DNA from: JAZDOK01 sp043798715 | GTDB lineage: Bacteria; Vulcanimicrobiota; JAZDOK01 | Reading direction: 5' to 3' | DNA: 64,000 nucleotides | Assembly: GCA_043798715.1 (NCBI GenBank) | Contig: JAZDOK010000016.1 | Span: forward strand, 1-64,000 | Part shown: piece by piece, positions 23,772 through 31,717 of the stretch | Layout of the letters: the number at the start of each line of letters is the position of its first letter | Position numbering within the stretch: position 1 is the first letter of the stretch | Notes under the pieces: model-generated | Databases searched by the model: none | Seen by the model: the letters and a program-made list of their open reading frames with translations, nothing else | What the model was told of the DNA's origin: nothing | Position numbers and translations under genes: made by a program

Positions 23772-24626
23772 TTATTTCTTCAGATCCCTGTGCTCCAGGT
23801 GAAGGGGATAGTTCAGGCTTTCCAGGTATCGGGCCAGCTCATTACTGATCGCCACCGAGCGGTGCTTGCCTCCGGTGCAGCCGATGGCGATCGTGAGGTG
23901 CGCCTTGCCCTCCCCGACGAAGAGGGGAATGAGGAAGCGGTGCAGGTCGAAAAGCTTTGAAAGAAAATCTCCGGCCTGCGAATTTCCGAGCACAAAGTCC
24001 CGGACCGCCTCGTTGTTTCCAGTCAGATCTCTGAGATTCTCCACGTAGTAGGGGTTGGGGAGGAAGCGCACGTCGAAAACCAGGTCTGAATCCAGGGGAA
24101 TTCCGTACTTGTAGCCGAATGAGACGACCGTGATATTGATGGGGTCCTCCCTTTTGGACATGAAAAGGGAGATGATCTCGTCCCTGAATTCCTGGGGGGA
24201 GAGTATGTTCGTGTCAATGATTTTGTCGGAAACACCTTTTATCTCCTCCAGCAGGAGCCGCTCCGCCTTGATGCCCTCGAGTGGGCGGCCGGTGGGAGCC
24301 AGGGGGTGTTTCCGGCGACTTTCGCTGAAGCGCCGCACCAGGACTTCGTCAGAAGAATCAAGGAAGACGATCTGGTAGCGAAAGCCGTTCCTGGAGAGTT
24401 CCTGAAGGTCCTTAAGGAGGGTGGAAAAAAATTCCTGTCCCCGGGTGTCCATTACCAGAGCCACCCTTTTTACGTCCGAGTGGGCGCAGAGTTCGGCAAA
24501 TTTTGACAGGAGGGCCGGGAGGAGATTGTCAACGCAGAAGAATCCCTGATCCTCGAAATATTTCAGGGCCAGAGATTTTCCGGCGCCCGAAAGCCCGGTG
24601 ATGATGATGAATTCAGGCTGGGCCAT
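23772..24626 (-). CDS. rapZ: RapZ/YvcJ-family nucleotide-binding protein
   Basis: 284 residues. Walker A TGLSGAGKS near residue 10, FCVDNLLPAL, MDTRG, FLDSSDEVLVRRFSESRRKHPL, and the C-terminal IGCTGGKHRSVAISNELA are hallmarks. In E. coli RapZ steers decay of the GlmZ small RNA; in Firmicutes YvcJ has GTPase activity and a role linked to competence. First gene of a two-gene operon with yvcK; GGAGG precedes the ATG. Confidence 0.95.
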   Translation of the reverse strand: MAQPEFIIITGLSGAGKSLALKYFEDQGFFCVDNLLPALLSKFAELCAHSDVKRVALVMDTRGQEFFSTLLKDLQELSRNGFRYQIVFLDSSDEVLVRRFSESRRKHPLAPTGRPLEGIKAERLLLEEIKGVSDKIIDTNILSPQEFRDEIISLFMSKREDPINITVVSFGYKYGIPLDSDLVFDVRFLPNPYYVENLRDLTGNNEAVRDFVLGNSQAGDFLSKLFDLHRFLIPLFVGEGKAHLTIAIGCTGGKHRSVAISNELARYLESLNYPLHLEHRDLKK

Positions 24627-24778
24627 TTTTACCTCCTGCTTTGCTTTTAGTATTTCTCCCGCGGACGTTCCGGCTCCTTCCGGAGAGACTGCGTAAAAGG
24701 TAAAAGGTTGCGCCGGTTTGTCTTCCTCAAGGGCGCGAAGCGCCTCTTCCCGGTTTGATTCCGAAACTTTATTCCGAA

Positions 24779-24807
24779 TTGTTTATAATGCCTGTTTCTG
24801 GTATAAT
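24779..24807 (+). promoter_or_regulatory. Sigma-70-type promoter for rarA
   Basis: TTGTTT (24779-24784), 17-nt spacer, TATAAT (24802-24807), 31 nt before ATG 24839. The element lies in the roughly 210-nt divergent space between rapZ and rarA. Confidence 0.7.
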
Positions 24808-24838
24808 CAGGGAGTGAAAAAGTCCGCCTAAAGATGCA

Positions 24839-26200
24839 ATGGAGGATACTCGACGAGTGAAGAAGCAGGCAGACATTCCCAATGTTGCTCCCGAGAATAA
24901 ATCCGAGGCCGAACTGGCTCCCCTGGCCGATCGGATGCGCCCCAGAAACCTCGAAGAATTTCTGGGGCAGGAGCACCTGGTTGGAGAAGGCCGCCTTCTC
25001 AGGGAAGCCCTGGAATCGGGCAATCTCTTTTCCTTCATCCTCTGGGGCCCCCCGGGCTCCGGGAAGACCACCCTGGCTCGCATCGTCGCCGAGAAGACCC
25101 GGGCGCACTTTGTGGAGTTTTCCGCCGTCGCCTCCGGAATCCCCGAAGTGCGGCAGGCTATCAAGGAAGCATCGCTGCGCCGGGAGATGTACCGCCAGCG
25201 CACCATCCTCTTCATAGACGAGATCCACCGATTCAATAAGGCCCAACAGGACGCCTTTCTCCCGCACGTGGAGGACGGCACCGTCATCCTGATCGGGGCT
25301 ACGACGGAAAATCCCTATTTTGAGGTTATCTCGCCCCTGGCCTCACGCATGCGGGTCTATCAACTGCACCAATTGGAAAAGGAACAGATCCGGGCCATCC
25401 TTCTCAGGGCGCTGGAAGACAAGGAAAATGGCCTCGGGAAAGCGCGTTCCAGCGTTGACGAAGACGCCCTCTCCTTCATCATCGAGGCGGCCAACGGGGA
25501 CGCCCGCTTTGCCCTGAACGCCCTGGAGCTGTCCTCCCGAAAGGGCCGAGTCACCCTTGAGGTGGCTCTGGACGCCATTCAGAAGAAGGCCCTGGTCTAC
25601 GATCGCCAGGGAGAATACCATTACGACGTCATTTCGGCCTTTATCAAAAGCCTGCGCGGGGGAGATCCCGACGCCGCGCTTTACTGGCTGGCCCGGATGC
25701 TCGTTTCGGGCGAGGATCCTCTCTTTATCGCCAGGCGCATGGTCATACTCGCCGCCGAGGACGTGGGAAACGCCGATCCCCTGGCCCTGGTCGTGGCCAA
25801 TGCCGCCGCCGATGCGGTCCATTTTGTCGGGATGCCAGAGGCCAGGATTCCCCTGGCTCAGGCCGCCGCCTACCTCGCCTCGGCCCCCAAGTCCAACCGG
25901 GCCTATCTGGGGATTGAAAAGGCCATGCAGGACGTCGAGAAGAAGATCGTCCCCCCGGTGCCCCTGCATCTTCGGAATGCGGCCTTCAAGGGGGCCGGGG
26001 AGCTTGGATATGCCCGGGGATACCGCTATCCCCACGATTATCCGGGGCACTTCGTGCAACAGGTCTATCTGCCGGAAGGTTTTGAGGAGTCCGTGTATTA
26101 CGAGCCGTCTGCCGAGGGCCATGAAGGCAAGATCGGGGAACGCCTTGGAAAAAGATGGCCCGGCAAACGCTATGAAAAGAGGGACGATAAAGGTGCCTGA
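24839..26200 (+). CDS. rarA: Replication-associated recombination protein A (AAA+ ATPase)
   Basis: RarA/MgsA, 453 residues, clamp-loader-like ATPase acting at stalled replication forks. LADRMRPRNLEEFLGQEHLVG, Walker A GPPGSGKTT, Walker B LFIDEIHRFNKAQQDA, sensor GATTENPYF, and the C-terminal YKYPH-like RYPHDYPGHFVQQVYLP motif are present. The start is ATG 24839 or GTG 24857; GGAGGA at 24841-24846 would serve the latter, while ATG 24839 has no clear ribosome site. Confidence 0.94.
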   Translation: MEDTRRVKKQADIPNVAPENKSEAELAPLADRMRPRNLEEFLGQEHLVGEGRLLREALESGNLFSFILWGPPGSGKTTLARIVAEKTRAHFVEFSAVASGIPEVRQAIKEASLRREMYRQRTILFIDEIHRFNKAQQDAFLPHVEDGTVILIGATTENPYFEVISPLASRMRVYQLHQLEKEQIRAILLRALEDKENGLGKARSSVDEDALSFIIEAANGDARFALNALELSSRKGRVTLEVALDAIQKKALVYDRQGEYHYDVISAFIKSLRGGDPDAALYWLARMLVSGEDPLFIARRMVILAAEDVGNADPLALVVANAAADAVHFVGMPEARIPLAQAAAYLASAPKSNRAYLGIEKAMQDVEKKIVPPVPLHLRNAAFKGAGELGYARGYRYPHDYPGHFVQQVYLPEGFEESVYYEPSAEGHEGKIGERLGKRWPGKRYEKRDDKGA

Positions 26201-26308
26201 TTTCAACGTCAGCCGGGGGGGGGAGAAAAATCTCCGGGGGAAAAAGAGGAAAAAGCCCACTCCGGGATAAATATTAGATGTATAACCAAGAGGAAGGAGG
26301 CTGTTATT

Positions 26309-26665
26309 ATGGACGACAACAAGGGAATGGGAATGATGTTCGGTTTTCTGGTCGGGACGCTGGTGGGGGCGACCATCGCTTTTATGATTGCTCCGCAGTC
26401 GGGTGAGGAGACGCGCGAGAAGATCCGGGTGGAAGCTCTCAAGATGAAGGAGAAGGCGGAGAAATTCGTCGATGAGGCCAGGGAGCAGGCTGAAAAAATT
26501 GTAGACGAAATGAAGGAAAAAGCCGCTGAGATGGTTGAGGAGCTCAAAGAAGACGCCGATGTTCTGATGGAAAAAGGGAAGCAGGCGATCATCGAAAAAA
26601 AAGCTCAGGTTATTGATGTCATCAGCAAGCACGTAAAAAAAGCGGAGCAGGCTCCTGCTGAATAA
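26309..26665 (+). CDS. YtxH-domain protein
   Basis: 118 residues. An N-terminal glycine-rich hydrophobic segment (FGFLVGTLVGATIAFMIAP) is followed by SGEETREKI and a long charged amphipathic helix with heptad spacing, the typical YtxH layout (stress-related, membrane-tethered). AAGGAGG precedes the ATG. Followed by a STAS gene on the same strand. Confidence 0.85.
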   Translation: MDDNKGMGMMFGFLVGTLVGATIAFMIAPQSGEETREKIRVEALKMKEKAEKFVDEAREQAEKIVDEMKEKAAEMVEELKEDADVLMEKGKQAIIEKKAQVIDVISKHVKKAEQAPAE

Positions 26666-26713
26666 AGTGGCTTTTTGAGCAGCTTTTCTTTAAAAATAGG
26701 AGGGCGCCTCATC

Positions 26714-27052
26714 GTGGATATAAATCTGGAGACCAGAAAGCTCGGCAATTCGGCCTATTTGATCGAAATTCAAGGCGAAATAGACGTCTACACTTCGCCC
26801 AGGGTAAAGGAGACCATCAACGAGCTGATAGAGAAGGGTAAATATTTTCTGGTCATTAACCTGGAAGGGGTCCGTTACATTGACAGCACCGGCCTGGGTG
26901 TGCTCATCGGCGCTCTCAAGAAGGTCAAGGAGAATGACGGCGCCGTCTCTCTGATCAGTACGAACCCGCAGATAAAGAAAATATTCACCATTACCGGCCT
27001 GGTCAAGATATTCGGGATTTACAAGAACGAGGAAGAAGCCTGGCGAACATGA
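26714..27052 (+). CDS. STAS-domain anti-sigma factor antagonist
   Basis: 112 residues, a single STAS domain of the SpoIIAA/RsbV kind. The phosphorylation-site motif YIDSTGLGVL is intact, with Ser58 as the likely phospho-acceptor, and GEIDVYTSP starts the domain. Partner kinase and phosphatase genes are not in the window. GTG 26714 is chosen for TAGGAGG upstream; a longer frame starts at TTG 26675. Confidence 0.9.
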   Translation: MDINLETRKLGNSAYLIEIQGEIDVYTSPRVKETINELIEKGKYFLVINLEGVRYIDSTGLGVLIGALKKVKENDGAVSLISTNPQIKKIFTITGLVKIFGIYKNEEEAWRT

Positions 27053-27073
27053 CCGCCTGACGGACCGTATAAA

Positions 27074-28138
27074 TCAGGGGATTTCCTCGGTGGAAAAGTC
27101 ACATATAAGATCCTGCAGGGTGAGCATGTTGCCCTGCAGGATCTTTTTCAGTTCCGGGAGGCGTTCACTGACTGTCTCAAAGAGGATCCTGGTCATATCA
27201 CAGTAGAATCTGAATTTTTCCGGCGGGTATCTGACAGCGGTCATCAGGCACCTTCCTCCGCATAAGCTCAGTATATCGCACTTCAGGCAGAAGTCCACAA
27301 AGTTTCCGGCTGTAATCGGATTCTGCCGCACTTCTCCTTCAATCGAGCCGATCGTATCCTTCGGTTCGAGGAGTTCCACGCAAGTGTAACACACTCCGTC
27401 CAGGTCAATGATGACCTGAAAGGAAGCGGCTCCGCAGCGATAGGAGCGAAACAGTTTCCGGCCCAGGAGGGAGAGGGCCGCTTCATGGAGGGGAATAATG
27501 GGGAGGATTTTTCCCTCTTTGAGATGGTCCATCCAGAGAGCCGCCAGTCTTTTGAGTTCGGAGCGATATTTTTCTTTGACCGTTTCAGTCAGGATGTTCT
27601 CCGGGGAATTTTCGAGCTGCCAGTAGACATAATCGAAACGGTTCAGGCTGAGCAGGTGGACGACGGAGTCATAGAGGTTATTTTCCGGGCAGAGGGTCAT
27701 TCGGGCCAGCATTTTTCCCCTGAAAGGCGGTTTTATTTTCGGAATGTTGGCCATGAGGGCGTCATAGACGCCTGGTCCCCGCCCACGATCCGTCATATTT
27801 CGATCCCCGTCTATGGAGAGCGAGAGGTAGTTTAGATTGCCGAGAATAAAAGGATCTAATCTGTCCAGGAGAATGCCGTTGGTCTGGATCGTGTACCGGA
27901 GGTTGCTGCCCAGGGTCATCTCCATGAATTTTTTTATCCATTCCCGGTTCAGGAGGGGCTCCCCGCCGAAGAAGACGACTTCGCTGCCCCCGTTTCCGCG
28001 GTTTTTTAAAATAAAATCGGCTGTCCTGTCAACATCGGGCTCTTTCCCTTCCTGGGAGAGGTCATTGATGAATGATTTCGCGGAACAATAACGGCAGTCG
28101 ATGTTGCAATTTTTTGTAAGGTAGATTAGAAATTCCAT
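27074..28138 (-). CDS. Radical SAM/SPASM protein 1, probable peptide-modifying type
   Basis: 354 residues. The radical SAM cluster motif is CNIDCRYC (CxxxCxxC, residues 11-18), then FFGGEPLLN and TIQTNGILL. The C-terminal part has SPASM-like cysteines (YRCGAASF, CYTCVEL, FCLKCDILSLCGGRCL). It shares an unusual core (ARMT, then VYWQLEN) with the second enzyme at 36692-37837, so the two are paralogues. SPASM enzymes often modify peptides; no precursor gene lies beside it. Confidence 0.85.
   Translation of the reverse strand: MEFLIYLTKNCNIDCRYCSAKSFINDLSQEGKEPDVDRTADFILKNRGNGGSEVVFFGGEPLLNREWIKKFMEMTLGSNLRYTIQTNGILLDRLDPFILGNLNYLSLSIDGDRNMTDRGRGPGVYDALMANIPKIKPPFRGKMLARMTLCPENNLYDSVVHLLSLNRFDYVYWQLENSPENILTETVKEKYRSELKRLAALWMDHLKEGKILPIIPLHEAALSLLGRKLFRSYRCGAASFQVIIDLDGVCYTCVELLEPKDTIGSIEGEVRQNPITAGNFVDFCLKCDILSLCGGRCLMTAVRYPPEKFRFYCDMTRILFETVSERLPELKKILQGNMLTLQDLICDFSTEEIP
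27107..27148 (+). terminator. Intrinsic terminator of the YtxH-STAS unit, inside the convergent gene
   Basis: Perfect 14-bp stem AAGATCCTGCAGGG (27107-27120) with its complement (27132-27145), an 11-nt loop, and TTTTT. It lies 55 nt after the STAS stop and within the last codons of the convergent radical SAM gene, where it encodes ILQGNMLTLQD. Confidence 0.75.
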
Positions 28139-28164
28139 TTTATTTTCTCAGCTATAAGCCTTTT

Positions 28165-28195
28165 TTCTCTGCGTCCTCTGTGTCTCGGCGGTGAT
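28165..28195. repeat. CTCTGCGTCCTCTGTGTC-type dispersed sequence
   Basis: The 115-nt gap before the radical SAM gene contains TCTCTGCGTCCTCTGTGTCT, a motif I know as recurring between genes in many unrelated bacterial genomes. No other copy is seen in this window. Confidence 0.4.
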
Positions 28196-28253
28196 CTTGC
28201 AAAAATGACTGGAGAAATTATAGCACAAGGCGGGATTCCGAAGCAAGGAAGAC

Positions 28254-29678
28254 TTACTCAGTCTTAAGGGAGAGGTCGAAGGTGGAGGCAGTGAAGTCGA
28301 GGTTTTCTCCCCGGTATTCTTTTTCCGGCAGGTGAAAGGCGTAGCCGAAGCTTCGTTCGCTGTGTTTGGGCGGATCGAGCGGAAGATTTATGGAATCATG
28401 GATGCAGATGTGGTGGCGATCAAAGAAGCCGAAATAAAATTTCCGGATCTCCGGCTTGTCTTTTTCTTCGTAACCGGAGGAGACCATCTGGCATCGGGCT
28501 TCCTCCACGTCTACCGGGACCCAGCCGTATGGTGCAAGGTAGATCTGCGTCCAGAGATGATTCAGTCTGAAACCTTCCCCCATCTGCCAGCCGCCGCTTA
28601 CCTTGGCGGGGATGCCGATGGCTCTTGAGAGGGTAGCGAAGAAAATGGCCTGGCCCCCGCAGTCTCCTTTGCGGGTCTTAAGGACGTAGGCGCTTTCATC
28701 CTCGATGAGCTGGTGGGGGATAAGGTTGAATTCGATGTTCTCCGTCATCCATTCGTAGAGGAGCCAGGCCTGGAGGTAGGGATTGGTCTCCCGGCCCACG
28801 ATGGAGCGGGCGAGTTCCATCACTTCATCAGAGACGGTGATGTGTTTTTCGGAACCCAGGTAGCGCGCAAAACGAGCGTCGGGCGCGTCTAACGGTTCGA
28901 TTCTTTCGGATTTCAGGTTGTAATATGCGTCGGAGGAGGTAAAGGAAAAGGTGTACTCAATTCCCCGGGCCGCCTCATCGCTTTCTACTTCAAAGTAGAT
29001 GATGCCGATTTCGCTTTCCGGCGGGGTCAGGTGACGGTGAGGGGGAGTTGAAGAGATGAGCTTGACATCCCGCTGGGTCTCCCTTTCGAGAGGAAATGGG
29101 GCCCAGATCTTTAATTTATTTTCCGGAGAAAGGGAGAGTTTTCTCGTAAGTTTTATGCGAGCCGTGACCGTTATTTTCATTGGATCCAGAAAATATCTGC
29201 ATTCGGAATCCAGCTCCGGAATTTTGTCCCTGGCGGCCTCGATGTGCCGGCGGACGGTGCGGTCGAAGGTGTAGTCTTTCTGCTCCCATCCCCGGTAGCG
29301 GCTCATAAGGTTCGGGCAGTTAAAGGCCAGGTTGAAAACCGCGTGTTCATAATAGCGCCTGGAGCCGTCAATTTCAAGGCTGTCCAGGTAGCCCTCCTCG
29401 TCCCACTTCTCGAATTCCTCCGGGCGGAAGTCCTCGATGTGCTTGGTCAGGTTCCACAGGAGGAGGTCCCGGTCGTAGGGGTATTCCTTACGCAGGCGGT
29501 TGATTCTGGCCAGGGCGGCGCGGCACTCCGCCTGGCCGGCTTCATCCCGGGCCTCCCGGTAAAGTCTAAGCGCCTCCGAAAGATAAAACTGCGCTTTCCG
29601 CAGTTCTCCTTTTTCGAGGTGCCTCAGTGCTGTTTCATGCTCTTCGCAGTGTGCCGGTTTTTTATCCAATTCCTTCAT
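28254..29678 (-). CDS. Transglutaminase-like cysteine protease-fold protein
   Basis: 474 residues. The N-terminal 60 residues look like a TPR-type helical hairpin (ALRHLEKGELRKAQFYLSEA). The transglutaminase core is complete: GDCGGQAIFF (Cys), LNHLWTQIYL (His) and WVPVDVEEA (Asp). No signal peptide, so cytoplasmic as it stands. Middle beta-rich domain (TARIKLTRKLSL) as in other bacterial transglutaminase-like proteins. Substrate unknown. Confidence 0.85.
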   Translation of the reverse strand: MKELDKKPAHCEEHETALRHLEKGELRKAQFYLSEALRLYREARDEAGQAECRAALARINRLRKEYPYDRDLLLWNLTKHIEDFRPEEFEKWDEEGYLDSLEIDGSRRYYEHAVFNLAFNCPNLMSRYRGWEQKDYTFDRTVRRHIEAARDKIPELDSECRYFLDPMKITVTARIKLTRKLSLSPENKLKIWAPFPLERETQRDVKLISSTPPHRHLTPPESEIGIIYFEVESDEAARGIEYTFSFTSSDAYYNLKSERIEPLDAPDARFARYLGSEKHITVSDEVMELARSIVGRETNPYLQAWLLYEWMTENIEFNLIPHQLIEDESAYVLKTRKGDCGGQAIFFATLSRAIGIPAKVSGGWQMGEGFRLNHLWTQIYLAPYGWVPVDVEEARCQMVSSGYEEKDKPEIRKFYFGFFDRHHICIHDSINLPLDPPKHSERSFGYAFHLPEKEYRGENLDFTASTFDLSLKTE

Positions 29679-29688
29679 AATTATCGCG

Positions 29689-30468
29689 CTATTCTCCCCT
29701 GAATACGGGGGGGCGCTTTTCTCGGAAAGCCTGAATGCCCTCGGCGTAGTCCCGGCTGTCGTAAACCACCTGGCGCAGACCCTGGATGCGTTCGAAGGTG
29801 AGGGGGCTCAAGGGGTGGGCGGAGGCCAGGAGGCGGAACTGCTCTTTGATGGCGGAGATACTGAGCGGGCTGTTCAAGGCTATCTTCCGGGCCATCCCGA
29901 AGGTGAAGCTCTCCAGCTCTTCCACCGGCACCAAATGGTTCAAGAGCCCTTTTTGCGCCGCTTCCTCCGCCGTCATGGGCTGGGCGGTAAAGAACATTTC
30001 TTTTGCCGTGTTGACCCCCAATACGTTCATGAAGTGCAGGATCCCGGAGGCATTGTAAGGGATGCCGATTTTGGCCGGGGTCATGGTGAAGGACGTCTTG
30101 GGGCAGCCGATGAGAATGTCGCAGCTTACGGCCAGGTCACAGGCCCCTCCCCAGACCCCCCCCTCTAGCATGGCGATGACCGGGACGGAAAGGTTCTGGA
30201 TGGTCCGGATGACCTTGACGAGCGAATCGTAAAAAGAGAGGGGTTCTCTGCCCGGCATGGGAAGTTCGTTGATATCATGGCCCGCCGACCAGACCTTCGC
30301 CCCCGGGTGGGCCCGAAGGACGATCGTCCGGGCCTTTTCCCGGTGGAGGGCCTCCATGGCCTCGATCATCTCCTCGATCATCTGCCCGCTCAGGGCGTTT
30401 CGCTTCTCGTAGTTATTGAGGGTGATGGTTCCCACGTACTCATCGATGGCGGATAAAACGAGCGGCAT
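29689..30468 (-). CDS. scpB: Methylmalonyl-CoA decarboxylase (crotonase family)
   Basis: 259 residues. It matches E. coli ScpB/YgfG in specific places: VWSAGHDINELP, EGGVWGGACDLAVSCD, FTMTPAKIGIPYN, FERIQGLRQVVYDSRDY, and the length is the same. The enzyme converts methylmalonyl-CoA to propionyl-CoA. No mutase or CoA transferase gene is nearby. Ends 10 nt before the transglutaminase gene. Confidence 0.88.
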   Translation of the reverse strand: MPLVLSAIDEYVGTITLNNYEKRNALSGQMIEEMIEAMEALHREKARTIVLRAHPGAKVWSAGHDINELPMPGREPLSFYDSLVKVIRTIQNLSVPVIAMLEGGVWGGACDLAVSCDILIGCPKTSFTMTPAKIGIPYNASGILHFMNVLGVNTAKEMFFTAQPMTAEEAAQKGLLNHLVPVEELESFTFGMARKIALNSPLSISAIKEQFRLLASAHPLSPLTFERIQGLRQVVYDSRDYAEGIQAFREKRPPVFRGE

Positions 30469-30585
30469 TTTTAGCTTCCCTTCTTCAGGATCAGGGTCGA
30501 TTTTTCAGTCTGAGCTCATTATAGCATAGACAGGCAGAGGGTTCAATGAGGCGAGGGAGCAGGTTCGTAGCAACATTTTGCAGGT

Positions 30586-31707
30586 ATGAGCGGTCTCGAA
30601 AAGGAGGAAAGGAGTGTACTCTTCGGCGAATTTGAAATACCTGTGCGAAACTCTCTTCATCTCATAGAGCTCTCCTCGAATGTAGAGGTCAACCTGAATC
30701 AGCGCATGCAGGTTGGCTTGCGCCTGTCCCAATTTCTGGAAAAACCGGAAGGCGATTTTTGGGCGGCCGTCAGGGAAATTGAAGAAGACCCCCTTTTTTT
30801 CAAGATAGTCAGCCTCCTTATGGGGAAGAAGAAGGCGGTCAAGGTCATTCCCCGGAAGACATGCCATTTTATCAGGGAGGGAGAAGTTCCTTCCACGGCG
30901 GGCTTTGACGTTGAAAGTCTTCTGCAGGGCAAGGAAGACATCATTTCAAAAATCCGCCTTCTGGGGAGAGAAAAATTCGTCGCCTGTTTTCTGAGGGAAG
31001 ATTATTTTACGATTCCCGAGATAGCTGAAATGACGGGACTCTCCATTGAGGAGGTTGCCGATTTCAGAAAAAAAGTTATCGATGTATCAGTTCTCTCGGA
31101 TCTGGCGACCGGCCTTCAGGAACCGGTATGTTCCGGAGTGGAGCCGTCTTATGAAGTGGCCGCCGCCGTGAGGATAAGAGACGGGAATCCCGAGGTGGAT
31201 TTTTGTCACGAAAGAAGGCGTTATGAAATCAACTACGAATGCTTTTCACGACTTCTTTCCGGGAACCTCATCAACAACAGAGAGAGGAGTAAACTCGAGG
31301 TTCTTAGAAGAAAAATGGAGATGATCAACTTTCGGCTCAATCTGACCGCCCGGGTGGTGGAAGCGGTCGTTCTAGCTCAGAAATCCTTTGTCCTGAGCGG
31401 CAACGAGGAGGAGATCAGGCCGCTTGAAGAAAAGGAACTGGCCGGCGAACTCGGTATTCATCCCAGCTGGCTCTGCCGGGTCCTCAAAAATAAATGTGTC
31501 GCGACTCCTTCCGGTAACAAGCCGCTCGGCTCTTTTTTCATAACCAGAAGAGCCTTACGCAAGCGGTTGGGCCGCAGGCTCATCGCTGAGCTCCTGAAGG
31601 AGAAAGACTGCAGCGACAGGGAACTTGCGGCCATCCTCTTTGAAAAATATAAAATTAAAGCAGCCAGGAGAACGGTGAATTCCTGGAGATTGGAGCAGGG
31701 GGGCTAA
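30586..31707 (+). CDS. Divergent RNA polymerase sigma-54-type factor
   Basis: 373 residues, shorter than usual RpoN (about 400-500). The C-terminal half has the RpoN helix-turn-helix (LAGELGIHPSWLCRVLKNKC then VATPSG) and an RpoN box variant, ARRTVNSWRLEQ in place of ARRTVAKYRE. The N-terminal activator-interacting region is weak: LNQRMQVGLRLSQFL lacks the Gln/Leu richness. The following kinase and NtrC-type gene, and the -24/-12 site after them, support a working sigma-54. Possibly a second paralogue; the main rpoN could lie elsewhere. Confidence 0.8.
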   Translation: MSGLEKEERSVLFGEFEIPVRNSLHLIELSSNVEVNLNQRMQVGLRLSQFLEKPEGDFWAAVREIEEDPLFFKIVSLLMGKKKAVKVIPRKTCHFIREGEVPSTAGFDVESLLQGKEDIISKIRLLGREKFVACFLREDYFTIPEIAEMTGLSIEEVADFRKKVIDVSVLSDLATGLQEPVCSGVEPSYEVAAAVRIRDGNPEVDFCHERRRYEINYECFSRLLSGNLINNRERSKLEVLRRKMEMINFRLNLTARVVEAVVLAQKSFVLSGNEEEIRPLEEKELAGELGIHPSWLCRVLKNKCVATPSGNKPLGSFFITRRALRKRLGRRLIAELLKEKDCSDRELAAILFEKYKIKAARRTVNSWRLEQGG

Positions 31708-31717
31708 GGAACTTTAA

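Noticed and set aside
25343..26632. 429-residue open frame antisense to rarA and the YtxH-like gene
   Set aside because: Spans two well-supported genes and their gap on the other strand; composition is that of an antisense shadow.
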